A stretch of DNA of 64,000 nucleotides, taken from Thioalkalivibrio sp. ALE31 (lineage in GTDB: Bacteria; Pseudomonadota; Gammaproteobacteria; Ectothiorhodospirales; Ectothiorhodospiraceae). The notes below the pieces were generated by a model that was given only the letters and a program-made list of their open reading frames with translations, searched no databases and was not told the DNA's origin. The DNA lies in contig NZ_KB905020.1 of NCBI RefSeq assembly GCF_000377405.1, positions 434,001 through 498,000 of the forward strand, written 5' to 3'. Below, one piece after another: positions 1 through 9,764 of the stretch; positions within the stretch are counted from its first letter, which is position 1, and each line of letters begins with the position of its first letter. Position numbers and translations under genes: made by a program.

Positions 1-1359
1 ATTCCGGTTTCCCCGGCGCACGGCCTTTTGCAGATCCTCCAGGTCCTGGTAGATCAGGCGGTCGGCCGCGATCGCCTCGCACACCTGCTCTTCGTCGCGG
101 CCGTGGGCGATCAGTTCCTCGGCCGCCGGCATGTCGATCCCGTACACATTGGGATAGCGCACCGGTGGCGCGGCCGAGGCGAAATAGACCTTCTTCGCAC
201 CCGCCTCGCGGGCCATCATCACGATCTCGCGCGACGTGGTGCCACGCACGATCGAGTCGTCCACCAGCATCACGTTCTTGCCCCGGAACTCCAGCGAGAT
301 CGCGTTCAGCTTCTGGCGCACGGATTTCCGCCGCTTGGTCTGGCCCGGCATGATGAACGTGCGTCCGATATAGCGATTCTTGATGAAGCCCTCGCGGTAC
401 TTGATGTTCAGCTCGTGCGCCATCTCCAGCGCAACAGTGCGGCCCGTGTCCGGAATCGGCACGATCACGTCAATGTCATGGTCCGGCCAGATGCGCCGGA
501 TCTTCTCGCCGAGAGCGGTGCCCATGCGCATGCGCGCGCGGTGCACGAACACATTGTCGATCACCGAGTCCGGGCGGGCGAAGTACACATGCTCGAAGAT
601 GCAGGGATTCAGACGGGTCTCGGCGGCGCATACCCGCGTGCTGACCTCGCCCTCCGGCGTGATGAACACAGCCTCGCCCGGCGCCAGGTCGCGCTCCAGA
701 TCGAAGCCCTGGGACTCCAGTGCCGCGCTTTCCGAGGCGACCATCCATTCGCGTCCGCCCTCCTCGGACTCGCGCGAGCCGTAGACAATGGGCCGGATGC
801 CGTGCGGATCGCGAAACGCCAGCAGGCCACGCCCGGCGATCATCGCGACCACCGCATAGGCCCCCTCCGCGCGCTGGTGCACCCGCTCCACCGCATCAAA
901 CACCGCATCCGGGGTCAGCCCGTTGTCGAGGAAGCGCAGCAGTTCCTGGGCAAAGACATTCAGCAGGATCTCGGAGTCCGAATCGGTATTGATGTGCCGA
1001 CGATCGGTCGCGAACAGTGCCTGCTTCAGCTCGCGCGCGTTGGTCAGGTTGCCGTTGTGCCCCAGCGTGATCCCGAACGGCGAGTTCACATAAAACGGCT
1101 GCGCCTCGGCCGAACTGGACGAGCCCGCGGTCGGATACCGCACATGCCCGATGCCCATGTTCCCGGTCAGGCTCTGCATGTGCTGGTTGTTGAAGACGTC
1201 GCGGACCAGCCCGTTGTCCTTGCGCAGGTGCAGGCGGCCGTCATCATCACAGGTCACGATGCCTGCGGCGTCCTGCCCGCGGTGCTGCAGCACCAGAAGG
1301 GCATCATAAAGGGGCTGGTTCACCGGGCTGCGCCCGACGATTCCGACAACTCCACACAT
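1..1359 (-). CDS. purF: Amidophosphoribosyltransferase (PurF), 3' end cut by window edge
   Basis: PurF catalyses the first committed step of purine synthesis: PRPP plus glutamine gives phosphoribosylamine. The frame opens with ATG at 1359 and begins [14 protein letters not shown], so Cys2 is the N-terminal nucleophile of the Ntn glutaminase domain. The stretch [11 protein letters not shown] follows in that domain. Further on, [13 protein letters not shown] is the PRPP-binding loop of the phosphoribosyltransferase domain. 453 codons lie in the window; the E. coli enzyme has about 505 residues, so roughly 50 C-terminal residues are missing off the edge. cvpA lies upstream on the same strand, the usual cvpA-purF order, but here about 290 bases carrying a nested inverted repeat separate the two. 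Confidence 0.97.
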   Translation of the reverse strand, partial: MCGVVGIVGRSPVNQPLYDALLVLQHRGQDAAGIVTCDDDGRLHLRKDNGLVRDVFNNQHMQSLTGNMGIGHVRYPTAGSSSSAEAQPFYVNSPFGITLGHNGNLTNARELKQALFATDRRHINTDSDSEILLNVFAQELLRFLDNGLTPDAVFDAVERVHQRAEGAYAVVAMIAGRGLLAFRDPHGIRPIVYGSRESEEGGREWMVASESAALESQGFDLERDLAPGEAVFITPEGEVSTRVCAAETRLNPCIFEHVYFARPDSVIDNVFVHRARMRMGTALGEKIRRIWPDHDIDVIVPIPDTGRTVALEMAHELNIKYREGFIKNRYIGRTFIMPGQTKRRKSVRQKLNAISLEFRGKNVMLVDDSIVRGTTSREIVMMAREAGAKKVYFASAAPPVRYPNVYGIDMPAAEELIAHGRDEEQVCEAIAADRLIYQDLEDLQKAVRRGNRN

Positions 1360-1386
1360 ACGGCTACTGGCTCCAGGTCTACGGCT

Positions 1387-1670
1387 AGGGAAACACTGAG
1401 TAATGGACACGCTCGCGCTCGAGTCGCTTTTGCGTGCGAACAAGGCGCGGTGACTGCCGTGCAGTCATTCTGCACAAGGGAGCCGCAACGCTGTGCGCGC
1501 ACAAAAGCGGCCGAGCCCCTGCATTGAATGATTTGTGGGGTTGGCACCCCAGGTTCCCCGATCCTGCGTTGCGGCACTTGCCGGTAGAACCACTACCGGC
1601 TGCGCACCGCGCCTTGTCTCGGAAAACCTGGGGTGCCAACGCGAGCGTGTCCATTACTCAGTGTTTCCCT
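1387..1670. repeat. Nested inverted-repeat element between purF and cvpA
   Basis: Perfect 31-bp arms lie at 1387-1417 and 1640-1670; the left arm begins AGGGAAACACTGAGTAATGG. Inside are a second perfect pair of 16 bp (1540-1555 with 1625-1640) and a small hairpin (CCGGTAG at 1581-1587 with CTACCGG at 1593-1599). An imperfect pair (GCTTTTGCGTGCG near 1425 with CGCGCACAAAAGC near 1498) lies in the left half. The right outer arm includes the last codons and stop of cvpA. No transposase is encoded. It may be a MITE-like or other dispersed element, or a large structured leader of purF. A related half-arm occurs near 39,940-39,961. Confidence 0.75.
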
Positions 1671-2205
1671 GTTTACCGTCGGGGATCACTTCTTCGACCG
1701 GTTCGTCGCTCGCCAGCAGGTCATGGATCTGCTCCTGCCAGCCTTCCGGCAACTGGGCGATCAGCCAGTCCACCACGCGTTCGAACTCGGGGATCAGGCG
1801 GCTGTTCTCCCACCAGGGTTCGTCCGGCATCAGCGTCAACGAGGCCAGGAAGACGAGGACCGCCACCAGCAGCACCCCGCGCAGCAGGCCAAAGATCACG
1901 CCCAGCGAGCGGTCGGTACCGGTCAGGCCGCTTCCCTTGACCAGCCGATTCGCCAGCACACCGAGGATGCCGCCCACGATCAGGACGGCAATAAAGATCA
2001 GTGCGAAACCAATGCCCAGGCGCAGCGTCGCGTCGGAGACCGCCTGCGGCAATTGCTCCGCGACCTCCGCCGCATAGCGGATGCCCAGCCACACCCCGAT
2101 GATCCACGTGGCAAGCGAGAACGACTCGCGCACGAAGCCGCGAAAAAGGCTGATCAGCCCGGATACGACGATCAGGGCGATGATGACGAGGTCGATCCAG
2201 TTCAC
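1654..2205 (-). CDS. cvpA: CvpA family inner-membrane protein
   Basis: CvpA is a small inner-membrane protein linked in E. coli to colicin V production and to envelope stress. The product has 183 residues and starts MNWIDLVIIALIVVSG. Four hydrophobic segments are visible (about residues 5-21, 30-48, 64-86 and 100-122), followed by a polar acidic tail, which matches the family in length and topology. It lies between dedD and purF as in most gammaproteobacteria. The stop codon falls inside the right arm of the inverted repeat at 1640-1670, so the final residues (QGNTE) may derive from that element. Confidence 0.93.
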   Translation of the reverse strand: MNWIDLVIIALIVVSGLISLFRGFVRESFSLATWIIGVWLGIRYAAEVAEQLPQAVSDATLRLGIGFALIFIAVLIVGGILGVLANRLVKGSGLTGTDRSLGVIFGLLRGVLLVAVLVFLASLTLMPDEPWWENSRLIPEFERVVDWLIAQLPEGWQEQIHDLLASDEPVEEVIPDGKQGNTE

Positions 2206-2284
2206 GGGGCCGGCGTCACGTGCTCAAAGGGCGCGTAGTTTACCGCAGCCATCCGTTCCTCGCAGGGACGCCCTGGAATAGACA

Positions 2285-2866
2285 TCAGGGGTGGGCCACC
2301 ACGATGCCGGAGAGCTCCAGCTCGTCCTGCAGGCGTTCCCCCAGGGTGACCGCATCCTCGCGCTGCGCCAGCGGCCCAACTTTCACGCGGTAAATCGGAC
2401 GCCCATCCGCGGTGGAGTCATCGATAAACGCCGGCCAGCCGGCCTCGCGCAGGCGGGCGGACTGTTCGCGTGCGTTGTCCTCGTCGCGGAAACTCCCGAC
2501 CTGGACCGCCCAGCCCGCCTGCACCGGCTCGTCCGCTTCCGCCAGGCGGCGCGCGTCTGACGATTGTGGCTCCGCAGCATCCTCGCGGGCTTCTCCGCCG
2601 TTCTCCAGGCTGTGCAGTTCCGCCACCGGTCCCTCGCGTTCCCCCGTCGGGGCGGCCGGGGCCACGTCCCGACGCGGCGTCGGCCGCTCCGACGGCAGGG
2701 CGATGTCCGGTTCGGCAAACGTCGGTGCCGGCGGCACCGGGTCCTCGATCCCGCTCATGTATTCGTAACCGGCCCCGTCGAAAAGCCAGGGCAGAAAGAT
2801 CACCGCCAGCACGATCAGGATGACCGCGCCCACCAGGCGAAAACGAATGGGGTTGTCGCGGGTCAT
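2285..2866 (-). CDS. dedD: DedD-like SPOR-domain protein
   Basis: This is a bitopic membrane protein of the DedD type, which binds denuded septal peptidoglycan during cell division. The 193 residues comprise a short cytoplasmic N-terminus, one transmembrane helix (about 9-28), a Pro/Glu-rich linker and a C-terminal SPOR domain (about 116-193). The SPOR domain begins GWAVQVGSFRDEDNA and contains YRVKVGPL, both typical of SPOR folds. It is about 115 bases downstream of folC and upstream of cvpA, the standard folC-dedD-cvpA-purF order. Other SPOR proteins share this architecture, so the symbol rests mainly on context. Confidence 0.88.
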   Translation of the reverse strand: MTRDNPIRFRLVGAVILIVLAVIFLPWLFDGAGYEYMSGIEDPVPPAPTFAEPDIALPSERPTPRRDVAPAAPTGEREGPVAELHSLENGGEAREDAAEPQSSDARRLAEADEPVQAGWAVQVGSFRDEDNAREQSARLREAGWPAFIDDSTADGRPIYRVKVGPLAQREDAVTLGERLQDELELSGIVVAHP

Positions 2867-2983
2867 GCGCTCATCCGACGGCGGGGGCTGGAAAATACGG
2901 GAATCCGGGGAACATCACGAACCAATGACAGTACGCCCGCTGGCGCTGCCGTCGCAAGCCGATGCCAGATGGCGACATGGCCT

Positions 2984-4321
2984 TCAGACCGCATGCACGG
3001 CCTCGCCATCCGGCCAGTCAGGCTCCACCCGACCGGACAACGCCGCCGGGGCCAGCGCCGGCGCGTGTTCCAGGACGGCCGCCACGGTGTGGAAGGATCC
3101 GAACACCACCACCCTGCCCCGTGGCCCGGCGCGGCGCGCGGCCTCGCTGAGCGCACCATCGACGCCGCTCACGCGACATACCGGCCCCTGCCCGGCCGCT
3201 TCCAGCTCGTCGGCGAGCAAGCCAGCCGGCAACGCCCGCGGCAGATCCAGCGGCACCGGGACCCAGGCATCGACAAGGCCTTCCAGCAGGGGCCACATGG
3301 CCGTCCGCTCCTTGTCCGCCATCACCGCCACGAGCGCGACCACCGGGCCATCGACCGGGTGTGCCTCCAGCCAGCGCGCCAGTTCCCCAACCGCATGGAG
3401 GTTATGGGCCACGTCCAGCAGCCATTCCGGCGTGCCCCGTAGCCGTTGCAGGCGGCCCGGCGCCGAGATCTCCAGCGCCTGGCGGACCACGGCTTCGGTC
3501 AGGCCCGCGCCCCGTCCCAGGCTCTCGACCACCGCCAGCGCGGTGGCCGTGTTCAGCAATGCCGCCCCGTCGATCCGGGCGCCCACGCCCGCGAGCCGCC
3601 ATTCGCGAGACTGCCCCTGCCAGACCCACTGCAGCGCCGCCCCGGACCGCGTCAGGGTGAAGTCACGCCCGCTGCGAACGGCCCGCGCCCCCAGGTGGTC
3701 GGCATGCGCCAGCACGCTGGCGGGCGGCTCCGGTTCGCCCAGCACCACCGGCCGTCCGGCGCGCATCACGCCGGCCTTCTCGCGCCCGATCGCCTCGCGG
3801 CTGTCACCCAGCCAGGTCTGATGATCCAGGTCCACCGCAGTGATCGCGGCGACATCGGCATCCCAGATATTGACCGCATCCAGGCGCCCGCCCAGTCCGA
3901 CCTCCAGTACCTGCACGGCGACCCCGGCATCACGGAACAGCCAGGCCGCCGCCAGCGCGCCAAACTCGAAATAGGTCAGGGAATCATCGCCACGGGCCTG
4001 GTCGACGGCCTCGAACGCCCGGCACAGGGCGCTGTCGGAGAGGGGGTAACCGTCGATGCGGATGCGTTCGTTGTAGCGCAGCAGGTGCGGAGAGGTGAAC
4101 AGGCCGACCTTCAGGCCCTGGGCCTGCAGCAGGGCCGCGGTACGCGTGGCGACCGTGCCCTTGCCATTGGTGCCGGCCACGATCACCGTGCGCGGCCCAT
4201 CGGTATCCCGCAGGCCGAGGCGGTCAGCCACCAGCGCAATGCGCTCGAGTGTCAGGTCCATACCCACGGGGTGGAGCTGTTCCTGGAAGGAGAGCCACTC
4301 CGCCAGGGTCGCGAAACGCAT
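2984..4321 (-). CDS. folC: Bifunctional folylpolyglutamate synthase/dihydrofolate synthase
   Basis: FolC adds glutamate to dihydropteroate and to folates in the cytoplasm. The product has 445 residues. The ATP-binding P-loop GTNGKGTV is at about residues 50-57, followed by FTSPHLLRYNERIRIDG, a Mur-ligase-superfamily folate-binding signature. EVGLGGRLDAVN and ITAVDLDHQTWLG are further family motifs. Length matches the family. The ATG lies 8 bases after the accD stop, so the two are probably co-transcribed, as in other gammaproteobacteria. Confidence 0.97.
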   Translation of the reverse strand: MRFATLAEWLSFQEQLHPVGMDLTLERIALVADRLGLRDTDGPRTVIVAGTNGKGTVATRTAALLQAQGLKVGLFTSPHLLRYNERIRIDGYPLSDSALCRAFEAVDQARGDDSLTYFEFGALAAAWLFRDAGVAVQVLEVGLGGRLDAVNIWDADVAAITAVDLDHQTWLGDSREAIGREKAGVMRAGRPVVLGEPEPPASVLAHADHLGARAVRSGRDFTLTRSGAALQWVWQGQSREWRLAGVGARIDGAALLNTATALAVVESLGRGAGLTEAVVRQALEISAPGRLQRLRGTPEWLLDVAHNLHAVGELARWLEAHPVDGPVVALVAVMADKERTAMWPLLEGLVDAWVPVPLDLPRALPAGLLADELEAAGQGPVCRVSGVDGALSEAARRAGPRGRVVVFGSFHTVAAVLEHAPALAPAALSGRVEPDWPDGEAVHAV

Positions 4322-4329
4322 CGGCCGCC

Positions 4330-5289
4330 TCAGGAGGAACGCGGCGGGTCGACGCGTTCGACATCCGCCCCGTTCTCGGGGCTGATCACCTCGACGGCCC
4401 CCTCGGCATCCTCCTCACCCGCATCGGACCCGGGCACCGGGGCATGAGTCAGCATGCCCAGCACCGTCGCCAGACGGCTGCGCATGTCGCGGCGGTCCAC
4501 GATCATGTCGATCGCACCGTGCTCCAACAGGAACTCCGATCGCTGAAAACCTTCCGGCAGGGTCTCGCGCACGGTCTGCTGGATCACGCGCGGTCCGGCA
4601 AAGCCGATCAGCGCGTTCGGCTCGGCCACGTTGAGATCGCCCAGCATCGCCAGGCTGGCCGAGACGCCGCCCATGGTCGGATCCGTCATCACCGAGATGA
4701 ACGGGATGCGCTCTTCCTGCAGGCGCGCCAGCACCGCACTGGTCTTGGCCATCTGCAGCAACGAGAACAGCGCCTCCTGCATACGCGCCCCGCCAGAGGC
4801 GCTGAAGCACACCAGCGGGATGCCCTGCTCCAGGGAGCGATTGGCCCCGCGCACGAAGCGCTCGCCCACCGCGGAGCCCATGGAGCCCCCCATGAAGCGG
4901 AAATCGAAGGCGGAGGCCACCAGCGGGCGGCCCAGCAACTGCCCCTGCATGACCACCAGGGCGTCACGCTCGCCGGTGGCCTTCTGGGCGGCCACCAGGC
5001 GATCCTTGTACTTCTTGGAATCGCGGAATTTCAGCACATCCGAGGATTCGATATCGGCCGCGATCTCCTCGCGGCCCTCGGTATCCAGGAAGGTCTCGAG
5101 CCGCCGACGGGCGCTCATCCGGCGGTGATGGCCGCACTTCGGGCAGACGTCGAGATTGCGCTCCACCTCGGGGCGGTACAGCGTCGCGTCACAGCCCTCG
5201 CAGCGGACCCACAGGCCCTCCGGGACCCCGCGCTTGGTCGCGTTGTCGGTGCGGATGCGCGAAGGCATCAACTTCTCGAACCAGCTCAT
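4330..5289 (-). CDS. accD: Acetyl-CoA carboxylase carboxyltransferase subunit beta
   Basis: AccD pairs with AccA to transfer CO2 from biotin to acetyl-CoA, giving malonyl-CoA for fatty-acid synthesis. The product has 319 residues. Four zinc cysteines are visible at about 30, 33, 49 and 52 (CEGC and CPKC). The carboxyltransferase core contains [12 protein letters not shown] and [11 protein letters not shown]. The acidic tail after about residue 285 is longer than the conserved core. It lies between trpA (36 bases upstream) and folC. Confidence 0.98.
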   Translation of the reverse strand: MSWFEKLMPSRIRTDNATKRGVPEGLWVRCEGCDATLYRPEVERNLDVCPKCGHHRRMSARRRLETFLDTEGREEIAADIESSDVLKFRDSKKYKDRLVAAQKATGERDALVVMQGQLLGRPLVASAFDFRFMGGSMGSAVGERFVRGANRSLEQGIPLVCFSASGGARMQEALFSLLQMAKTSAVLARLQEERIPFISVMTDPTMGGVSASLAMLGDLNVAEPNALIGFAGPRVIQQTVRETLPEGFQRSEFLLEHGAIDMIVDRRDMRSRLATVLGMLTHAPVPGSDAGEEDAEGAVEVISPENGADVERVDPPRSS

Positions 5290-5325
5290 GCCGTCTCCCC
5301 GTCGTCCGAATCGGCGCCGCGCATT

Positions 5326-6159
5326 CTACACCGTGGCCGGCGCGCCCGGGGAGCGCGCTGCATCCATGGCACTGCGCATCTCCCGGACCACGGCCGCCGC
5401 GGCCCGGGCGAAACCGTCGCCGTCCCCGTCGTGCTCCTCGGCCAGGCGCACGATCGCGCTGCCCACCACCACGGCATCGGCGACCCGCGCCACCTGTGCG
5501 GCGGTCTCGGCATCGCGGATGCCGAAGCCCACCCCCAGCGGCAGCCCGGTGTGCCGTCGCAGACCGTCCAGACGCGCGGACAGGGCCGAGACATCCAGGC
5601 TCTGCGAGCCGGTCACGCCCTTCAGGGACACGTAGTACACGAAGCCGCGGGCGGCCCGCGCCACATGGTCGATACGCGTCTCCGAGGTGGTCGGCGCGAT
5701 CAGGAAGATCGGATCGATCCCGGACTGTTCCAGCAACCCGACCACGTCCTCGCTTTCCTCCGGCGGAAGGTCCACCGTCAGCAGCCCATCGAGCCCGGCC
5801 GCCTGTGCGGTCTCGGCAAAGGCGTCGTAACCCATGCGTTCCACCGGGTTCAGATAGCCCATCAGCACCACGGGCGTGGTGGTGTCGGACTTGCGAAACT
5901 CGGCCACCATCGCCAGCACGTCGCGCAAGCCGGTGCCGAAGCGCAGCGCGCGTTCGCAGGCCTTCTGGATCACCGGGCCATCGGCCATCGGATCCGAGAA
6001 CGGCACCCCCAGCTCGATCAGGTCGGCCCCGGCCTCCACCAGCGCGTGCATCAGGGGCACGGTCGCGCCCGGCTCCGGGTCGCCGGCCGTCACATAGGGA
6101 ATCAACGCGGCGCGATTCTGTTCGCGCAGTTCAGCAAAGCGCTGCTCGATTCGGCTCAT
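5326..6159 (-). CDS. trpA: Tryptophan synthase alpha subunit
   Basis: TrpA cleaves indole-3-glycerol phosphate to indole, which is channelled to TrpB. The product has 277 residues. The catalytic acids are visible as Glu49 and Asp60 in [15 protein letters not shown]. The phosphate-binding region GVGFGIRD and VVGSAIVRL lies near the C-terminus. The ATG overlaps the trpB stop as ATGA, which indicates translational coupling. Confidence 0.98.
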   Translation of the reverse strand: MSRIEQRFAELREQNRAALIPYVTAGDPEPGATVPLMHALVEAGADLIELGVPFSDPMADGPVIQKACERALRFGTGLRDVLAMVAEFRKSDTTTPVVLMGYLNPVERMGYDAFAETAQAAGLDGLLTVDLPPEESEDVVGLLEQSGIDPIFLIAPTTSETRIDHVARAARGFVYYVSLKGVTGSQSLDVSALSARLDGLRRHTGLPLGVGFGIRDAETAAQVARVADAVVVGSAIVRLAEEHDGDGDGFARAAAAVVREMRSAMDAARSPGAPATV

Positions 6160-7364
6160 AGCGTAATCCCCTCGCGTTCGGCCACGGTGTTCAGGTCCTT
6201 GTCGCCGCGCCCGGACAGATTGATGATGATGCTCTGGTCCGGGCGCATCTCGGGGGCCAGGTCCAGCACATGGGCAATCGCGTGACTGGTCTCCAGCGCC
6301 GGGATGATCCCCTCGGTGCGGGTCAGGCGGTGGAACCCGGCCAGGGCCTGATCATCGGTCACCGACACGTAATCGACCCGGCCGATGTCCTTGAGCCACG
6401 CATGCTCCGGCCCCACGCCCGGGTAGTCGAGCCCCGCCGAGACCGAATGCGTGCCGATGATCTGGCCGTTCTCGTCCTCCATCAGATAGGTCCGGTTGCC
6501 ATGCAGCACGCCCGGCTGGCCCGCGCACAATGGCGCGGAATGCCGGCCCGTCTCGACCCCGTCCCCGCCGGCCTCAACCCCGATCATCGCCACCGACTCA
6601 TCGCCCAGGAACGGATGGAACAGCCCGATCGCATTGGATCCCCCGCCCACGCAGGCCACCAGGGTATCCGGCAGCTTGCCGGTCATTGCCAGGTGCTGCT
6701 CGCGCGCCTCGCGGCCGATCACCGCCTGAAAGTCGCGCACCATCGCCGGGTAGGGGTGCGGGCCCGCCACCGTGCCGATGATGTAGAAGGTGTCGTCGAC
6801 GTTGGTCACCCAGTCACGCATCGCCTCGTTCAGGGCATCCTTCAGCGTGCGCGTGCCGGATTTGACCCCCACCACCTCGGCGCCCAGCAGGCGCATGCGA
6901 TAGACGTTCTGGGACTGCCGCCGGGTATCCTCCTCGCCCATGTAGATCACGCATTCCAGCCCCAGACGCGCGGCCACGGTCGCGGTCGCCACTCCGTGCT
7001 GACCGGCGCCGGTCTCGGCAATGATCCGCTTCTTGCCCAGCTTCTTCGCCAGCAGCGCCTGCCCGATGGTGTTGTTCACCTTGTGCGCACCGGTGTGGTT
7101 CAGGTCCTCGCGCTTCAGGTAGATCTGCGCGCCGCCGAGCTCCCGCGACAGGCGCTCGGCGTGATACAGCGGGTTCGGCCGTCCGACGAACTGCTTCAGG
7201 TCGTGGTCCAGTTCCGCCATGAACTCGGGATCCCCGATGTAGCGCTCATACACCTGCTGCAGTTCATCGAGCGCGCCCATCAGTGTCTCGGACACGAAGC
7301 GCCCGCCATACGGACCGAAATGCCCGCGGGCATCCGGGAATGCCGCCCAGTCAATCTTGTTCAT
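6156..7364 (-). CDS. trpB: Tryptophan synthase beta subunit
   Basis: TrpB condenses indole with serine using PLP. From the chosen start ([14 protein letters not shown]) the product has 402 residues. The PLP lysine is about K95 in [10 protein letters not shown], and the phosphate-binding glycine run is [10 protein letters not shown]. An in-frame extension to 7421 exists, but the start at 7364 gives the normal family N-terminus and follows AGGTGGAG, a fair ribosome site. This start overlaps the 3' end of trpF by 14 bases. The order trpF-trpB-trpA is usual; its insertion before accD is lineage-specific. Confidence 0.97.
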   Translation of the reverse strand: MNKIDWAAFPDARGHFGPYGGRFVSETLMGALDELQQVYERYIGDPEFMAELDHDLKQFVGRPNPLYHAERLSRELGGAQIYLKREDLNHTGAHKVNNTIGQALLAKKLGKKRIIAETGAGQHGVATATVAARLGLECVIYMGEEDTRRQSQNVYRMRLLGAEVVGVKSGTRTLKDALNEAMRDWVTNVDDTFYIIGTVAGPHPYPAMVRDFQAVIGREAREQHLAMTGKLPDTLVACVGGGSNAIGLFHPFLGDESVAMIGVEAGGDGVETGRHSAPLCAGQPGVLHGNRTYLMEDENGQIIGTHSVSAGLDYPGVGPEHAWLKDIGRVDYVSVTDDQALAGFHRLTRTEGIIPALETSHAIAHVLDLAPEMRPDQSIIINLSGRGDKDLNTVAEREGITL

Positions 7365-7992
7365 CAGTCTCCACCTCGCATTGGCGCACGGCCCGCACGA
7401 AGGCCCGCATGCGCCGTGCATCCTTGACCCCGGGCGCGGATTCCACCCCGGAACTCACATCGACCCCGTACGGGCGCAGGTGTTCCAGCGCCTCCCGCAC
7501 CGAGTCTGCATCCAGTCCCCCGGCCAGCAGCCACGGCCGTTCCAGGGCATCGGGCACACGCTGCCAGTCGAAGCGATGCCCCGAGCCGCCGCTGCGCCCG
7601 CCACCGTGGCTGTCCAGGAGAAACCCCTGGGCATCGGGATGCGCGTCCATTGCCGAGCGCGGATCGTCCCCGTCCCCCATCGCGATCGCCTTCAGGTAGG
7701 GCCGCCCGAAACGCGCGCAGGCCGTCGCGCTCTCGTGCCCGTGAAACTGCAGGCAGTCCAGTCCTGCCGTCCGCAGGACCTGTTCCACACGCGCAGGCTC
7801 GGGGTCCACGAACAACCCCACCGTAGTCACGAACGGCGGCAGCGCGGCCGCAATCGCCGCCGCCTGCGCCGGCTCCACGGCCCGCCGGCTCGGGGCGTGA
7901 AACACCAGCCCGATCGCATCCGCCCCGGCCCGAGCCGCGGCAAGCGCCTGCTCCACCGTGGTGATTCCGCAGATCTTGACCCTGTAGCGCAT
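7351..7992 (-). CDS. trpF: Phosphoribosylanthranilate isomerase
   Basis: TrpF carries out the Amadori rearrangement of phosphoribosylanthranilate in tryptophan synthesis. The 213-residue product begins [11 protein letters not shown]; Cys8 is the expected general base and Asp127 (FLLDSHGGG) the general acid. The C-terminal [16 protein letters not shown] motif binds phosphate. The open frame continues far upstream to 8643, but that part is the shadow of truA. An alternative ATG sits three codons upstream at 8001. The 3' end overlaps trpB. Confidence 0.96.
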   Translation of the reverse strand: MRYRVKICGITTVEQALAAARAGADAIGLVFHAPSRRAVEPAQAAAIAAALPPFVTTVGLFVDPEPARVEQVLRTAGLDCLQFHGHESATACARFGRPYLKAIAMGDGDDPRSAMDAHPDAQGFLLDSHGGGRSGGSGHRFDWQRVPDALERPWLLAGGLDADSVREALEHLRPYGVDVSSGVESAPGVKDARRMRAFVRAVRQCEVETDEQD

Positions 7993-8060
7993 GCCCGCCA
8001 TCCCGAAAAACGCAGTCGCAAGCCTACCAGAACCCGGGCGCAGGCCCGGCTTTCCCGTAA

Positions 8061-8870
8061 TCACCCCGCCCCATTCCCCGGAACGCCATCGACGACCGGT
8101 CCGGCGGCCAGCGGCAGCGCAAACTCCGAGGGGTAGTCGACATGCACGAAATAAAGCCCGCCCGCCGGGGCCGTGATACCAGAAGCCCGGCGATCCCGCG
8201 CCGCCAGCACCTCCAGGGGCCAGTCCGGATCGGCCCGGCCGTCCCCGACCGCCAGCAGCACACCCGCGATGTTCCGCACCATATGGTGCAGAAAGGCATT
8301 CGCATGAACATCGAGGACCACGTAATGCCCCTGGCGGCGTACCGACAGCGAATGCACACAGCGCACCGGCGATTTCGCCTGGCACGCCGCCGCCCGAAGA
8401 CTGCTGAAGTCCTGCTCGCCAACGAAGGCCTGGCCGGCCTGATGCATCCGTTCGGCGTCCAGTGGTCGGCGCCACCAGGACACCCGCCCCGCTTCCAGCG
8501 CCGGTCGAATCTCGCGGTTCGCGATCACATAGCGATAGCGCCGCCCGAACGCGCTGAACCGCGCATGGAAGGTCGCGGGCACCGCCTGCGCCCAGGTCAC
8601 CGCAATCGCGTCCGGGAGGCGGCTGTTGGCTCCGAGAATCCACGCGTGGGGCTCGCGCCGGGCCGGCGTATCGAAATGCACCACCTGTGCCGTGGCATGC
8701 ACCCCCGCATCCGTCCGCCCGGCACAGACCAGTTCCACCGAATGATTCGCCACGAACCCCAGCGCCGCCTCCAGATGCCCCTGGACACTGGGGCCATCCT
8801 TCTGGCGCTGCCAGCCCAGCAGCCCGCGTCCGTCGTATTCCACGCCAAGCGCCCAGCGCTGGGGTGCCAT
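8061..8870 (-). CDS. truA: tRNA pseudouridine(38-40) synthase TruA
   Basis: TruA converts uridines 38-40 of tRNA anticodon arms to pseudouridine. From ATG 8870 the product has 269 residues, beginning MAPQRWALGVEYDG. The catalytic aspartate is about D54 in CAGRTDAGVHA, and NAFLHHMVRNIAG is a conserved C-terminal motif. The start is uncertain: GTG 8912 and TTG 8933 are in frame, and the TTG lies just after a G-rich Shine-Dalgarno-like run. The chosen ATG gives the best match to the family N-terminus. The gene closely follows the membrane-protein gene that ends at 8926. Confidence 0.95.
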   Translation of the reverse strand: MAPQRWALGVEYDGRGLLGWQRQKDGPSVQGHLEAALGFVANHSVELVCAGRTDAGVHATAQVVHFDTPARREPHAWILGANSRLPDAIAVTWAQAVPATFHARFSAFGRRYRYVIANREIRPALEAGRVSWWRRPLDAERMHQAGQAFVGEQDFSSLRAAACQAKSPVRCVHSLSVRRQGHYVVLDVHANAFLHHMVRNIAGVLLAVGDGRADPDWPLEVLAARDRRASGITAPAGGLYFVHVDYPSEFALPLAAGPVVDGVPGNGAG

Positions 8871-8925
8871 CGCGTCCGCATCGGCCCCGGGCGTCGCGAC
8901 TCCGCCATGCACGCGTTCTCGCTCG

Positions 8926-9651
8926 CTATTCAATCCAGCCCCCCAACAAAGCCGCCCAGACCAACATCACGCCCCCCCAGAGCCAGGCCAGGCCCCACCA
9001 GGGCACGCCTCCCTCCGCATTTCCCGCGTCTGCCTTCCAGGCCTCCGGTTGCAGCTCCGCCCCCCCCGCCAGCGCCTGGTCCAGCCGCTCAACCAGCCAC
9101 TCCCGGACCGCCAGCAGCCGCGCGCCGCGGGATCCACGCAGGCCTGCGCGACGCTGCTCGACGGCGGCCTTCTCGTCCTCGAACAAGGCCAGTGCCAGGA
9201 ACAGCCGCCGAGCGAAACGCTCGCCCCAGCCCCCCAGTACCTGGCGCGGCCCGCCCAGGAGCGCACCAAGCGCGCCCACCAGCGCCGATCGCGAGAACCG
9301 CCCCGTCAACCACACGACCAGCACGACCACGAGCATCAGCGCGACAATCCGCCAGCCCGCCTCCTGCAGCCCCTGGAACGCGTCTCCCGCTTGTGCCGGC
9401 CAAAGCCCGTAAAACACGGCAAGCGACAGATAAAACCACTTCAGCCGCAGCATCAGTCGACCCGCGCGCCGCCACTCCACGCCACCCGTCAGCCCCAGCC
9501 CGGCGCACAGGCCGGCCACCAGGACGACCACCAGCGGATCCGCCGGCACCAGAGCGGCCGAGGCGGCCACAACACCCAGGATCGCCAAACCGGCGGCTGA
9601 AACCTCCCGGGAAGCAGATCGCACGATGTTGGATCGTTCGGCAGGGGTCAC
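8926..9651 (-). CDS. Putative integral membrane protein of unknown function
   Basis: I do not recognise a specific family. From the chosen GTG at 9651 the product has 241 residues, with several hydrophobic stretches: about residues 20-60, 75-95 and 110-130, plus one near the C-terminus (WWGLAWLWGGVMLVWAALL). A charged region (FEDEKAAVEQRRAGLRGSRG) lies between. The topology loosely resembles T components of ECF transporters (CbiQ-like), but I see no decisive motif. The frame extends to 9717, but that would run through the fimV terminator. GTG 9651 has GAGGAGG seven bases upstream, which decides the start. It lies between fimV and truA. Confidence 0.7.
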   Translation of the reverse strand: MTPAERSNIVRSASREVSAAGLAILGVVAASAALVPADPLVVVLVAGLCAGLGLTGGVEWRRAGRLMLRLKWFYLSLAVFYGLWPAQAGDAFQGLQEAGWRIVALMLVVVLVVWLTGRFSRSALVGALGALLGGPRQVLGGWGERFARRLFLALALFEDEKAAVEQRRAGLRGSRGARLLAVREWLVERLDQALAGGAELQPEAWKADAGNAEGGVPWWGLAWLWGGVMLVWAALLGGWIE

Positions 9652-9671
9652 ACGCCAGCCTCCTCGAAACC

Positions 9672-9706
9672 AAAAGGCCCCGCCCGGAGCGCCTCCGAGC
9701 GGGGCC
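9672..9706 (-). terminator. Rho-independent terminator after fimV
   Basis: On the minus strand an 8-bp GC stem (GGCCCCGC with GCGGGGCC), extended by an inner GGAG/CTCC stem, is followed by four T residues (AAAA on the plus strand at 9672-9675). It lies about 60 bases beyond the fimV stop and just upstream of the GTG chosen for the next gene. Confidence 0.8.
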
Positions 9707-9764
9707 GTACACTGCAAGCCGGTAGATGCAATCCGTTGCTGGAGGGCCGGCTCTACCCCGAGGA

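Noticed and set aside
28-1527. 499-residue plus-strand frame
   Set aside because: It is the antisense shadow of purF; Arg/His/Ala-rich with no motif, while purF on the other strand has clear catalytic motifs.
4249-6285. 678-residue plus-strand frame
   Set aside because: Opposite accD, trpA and parts of folC and trpB; high-GC antisense frame with no family resemblance.
7351-8643. Long trpF reading frame of 430 residues
   Set aside because: Only the last 213 residues match TrpF; the upstream part is a shadow of truA.
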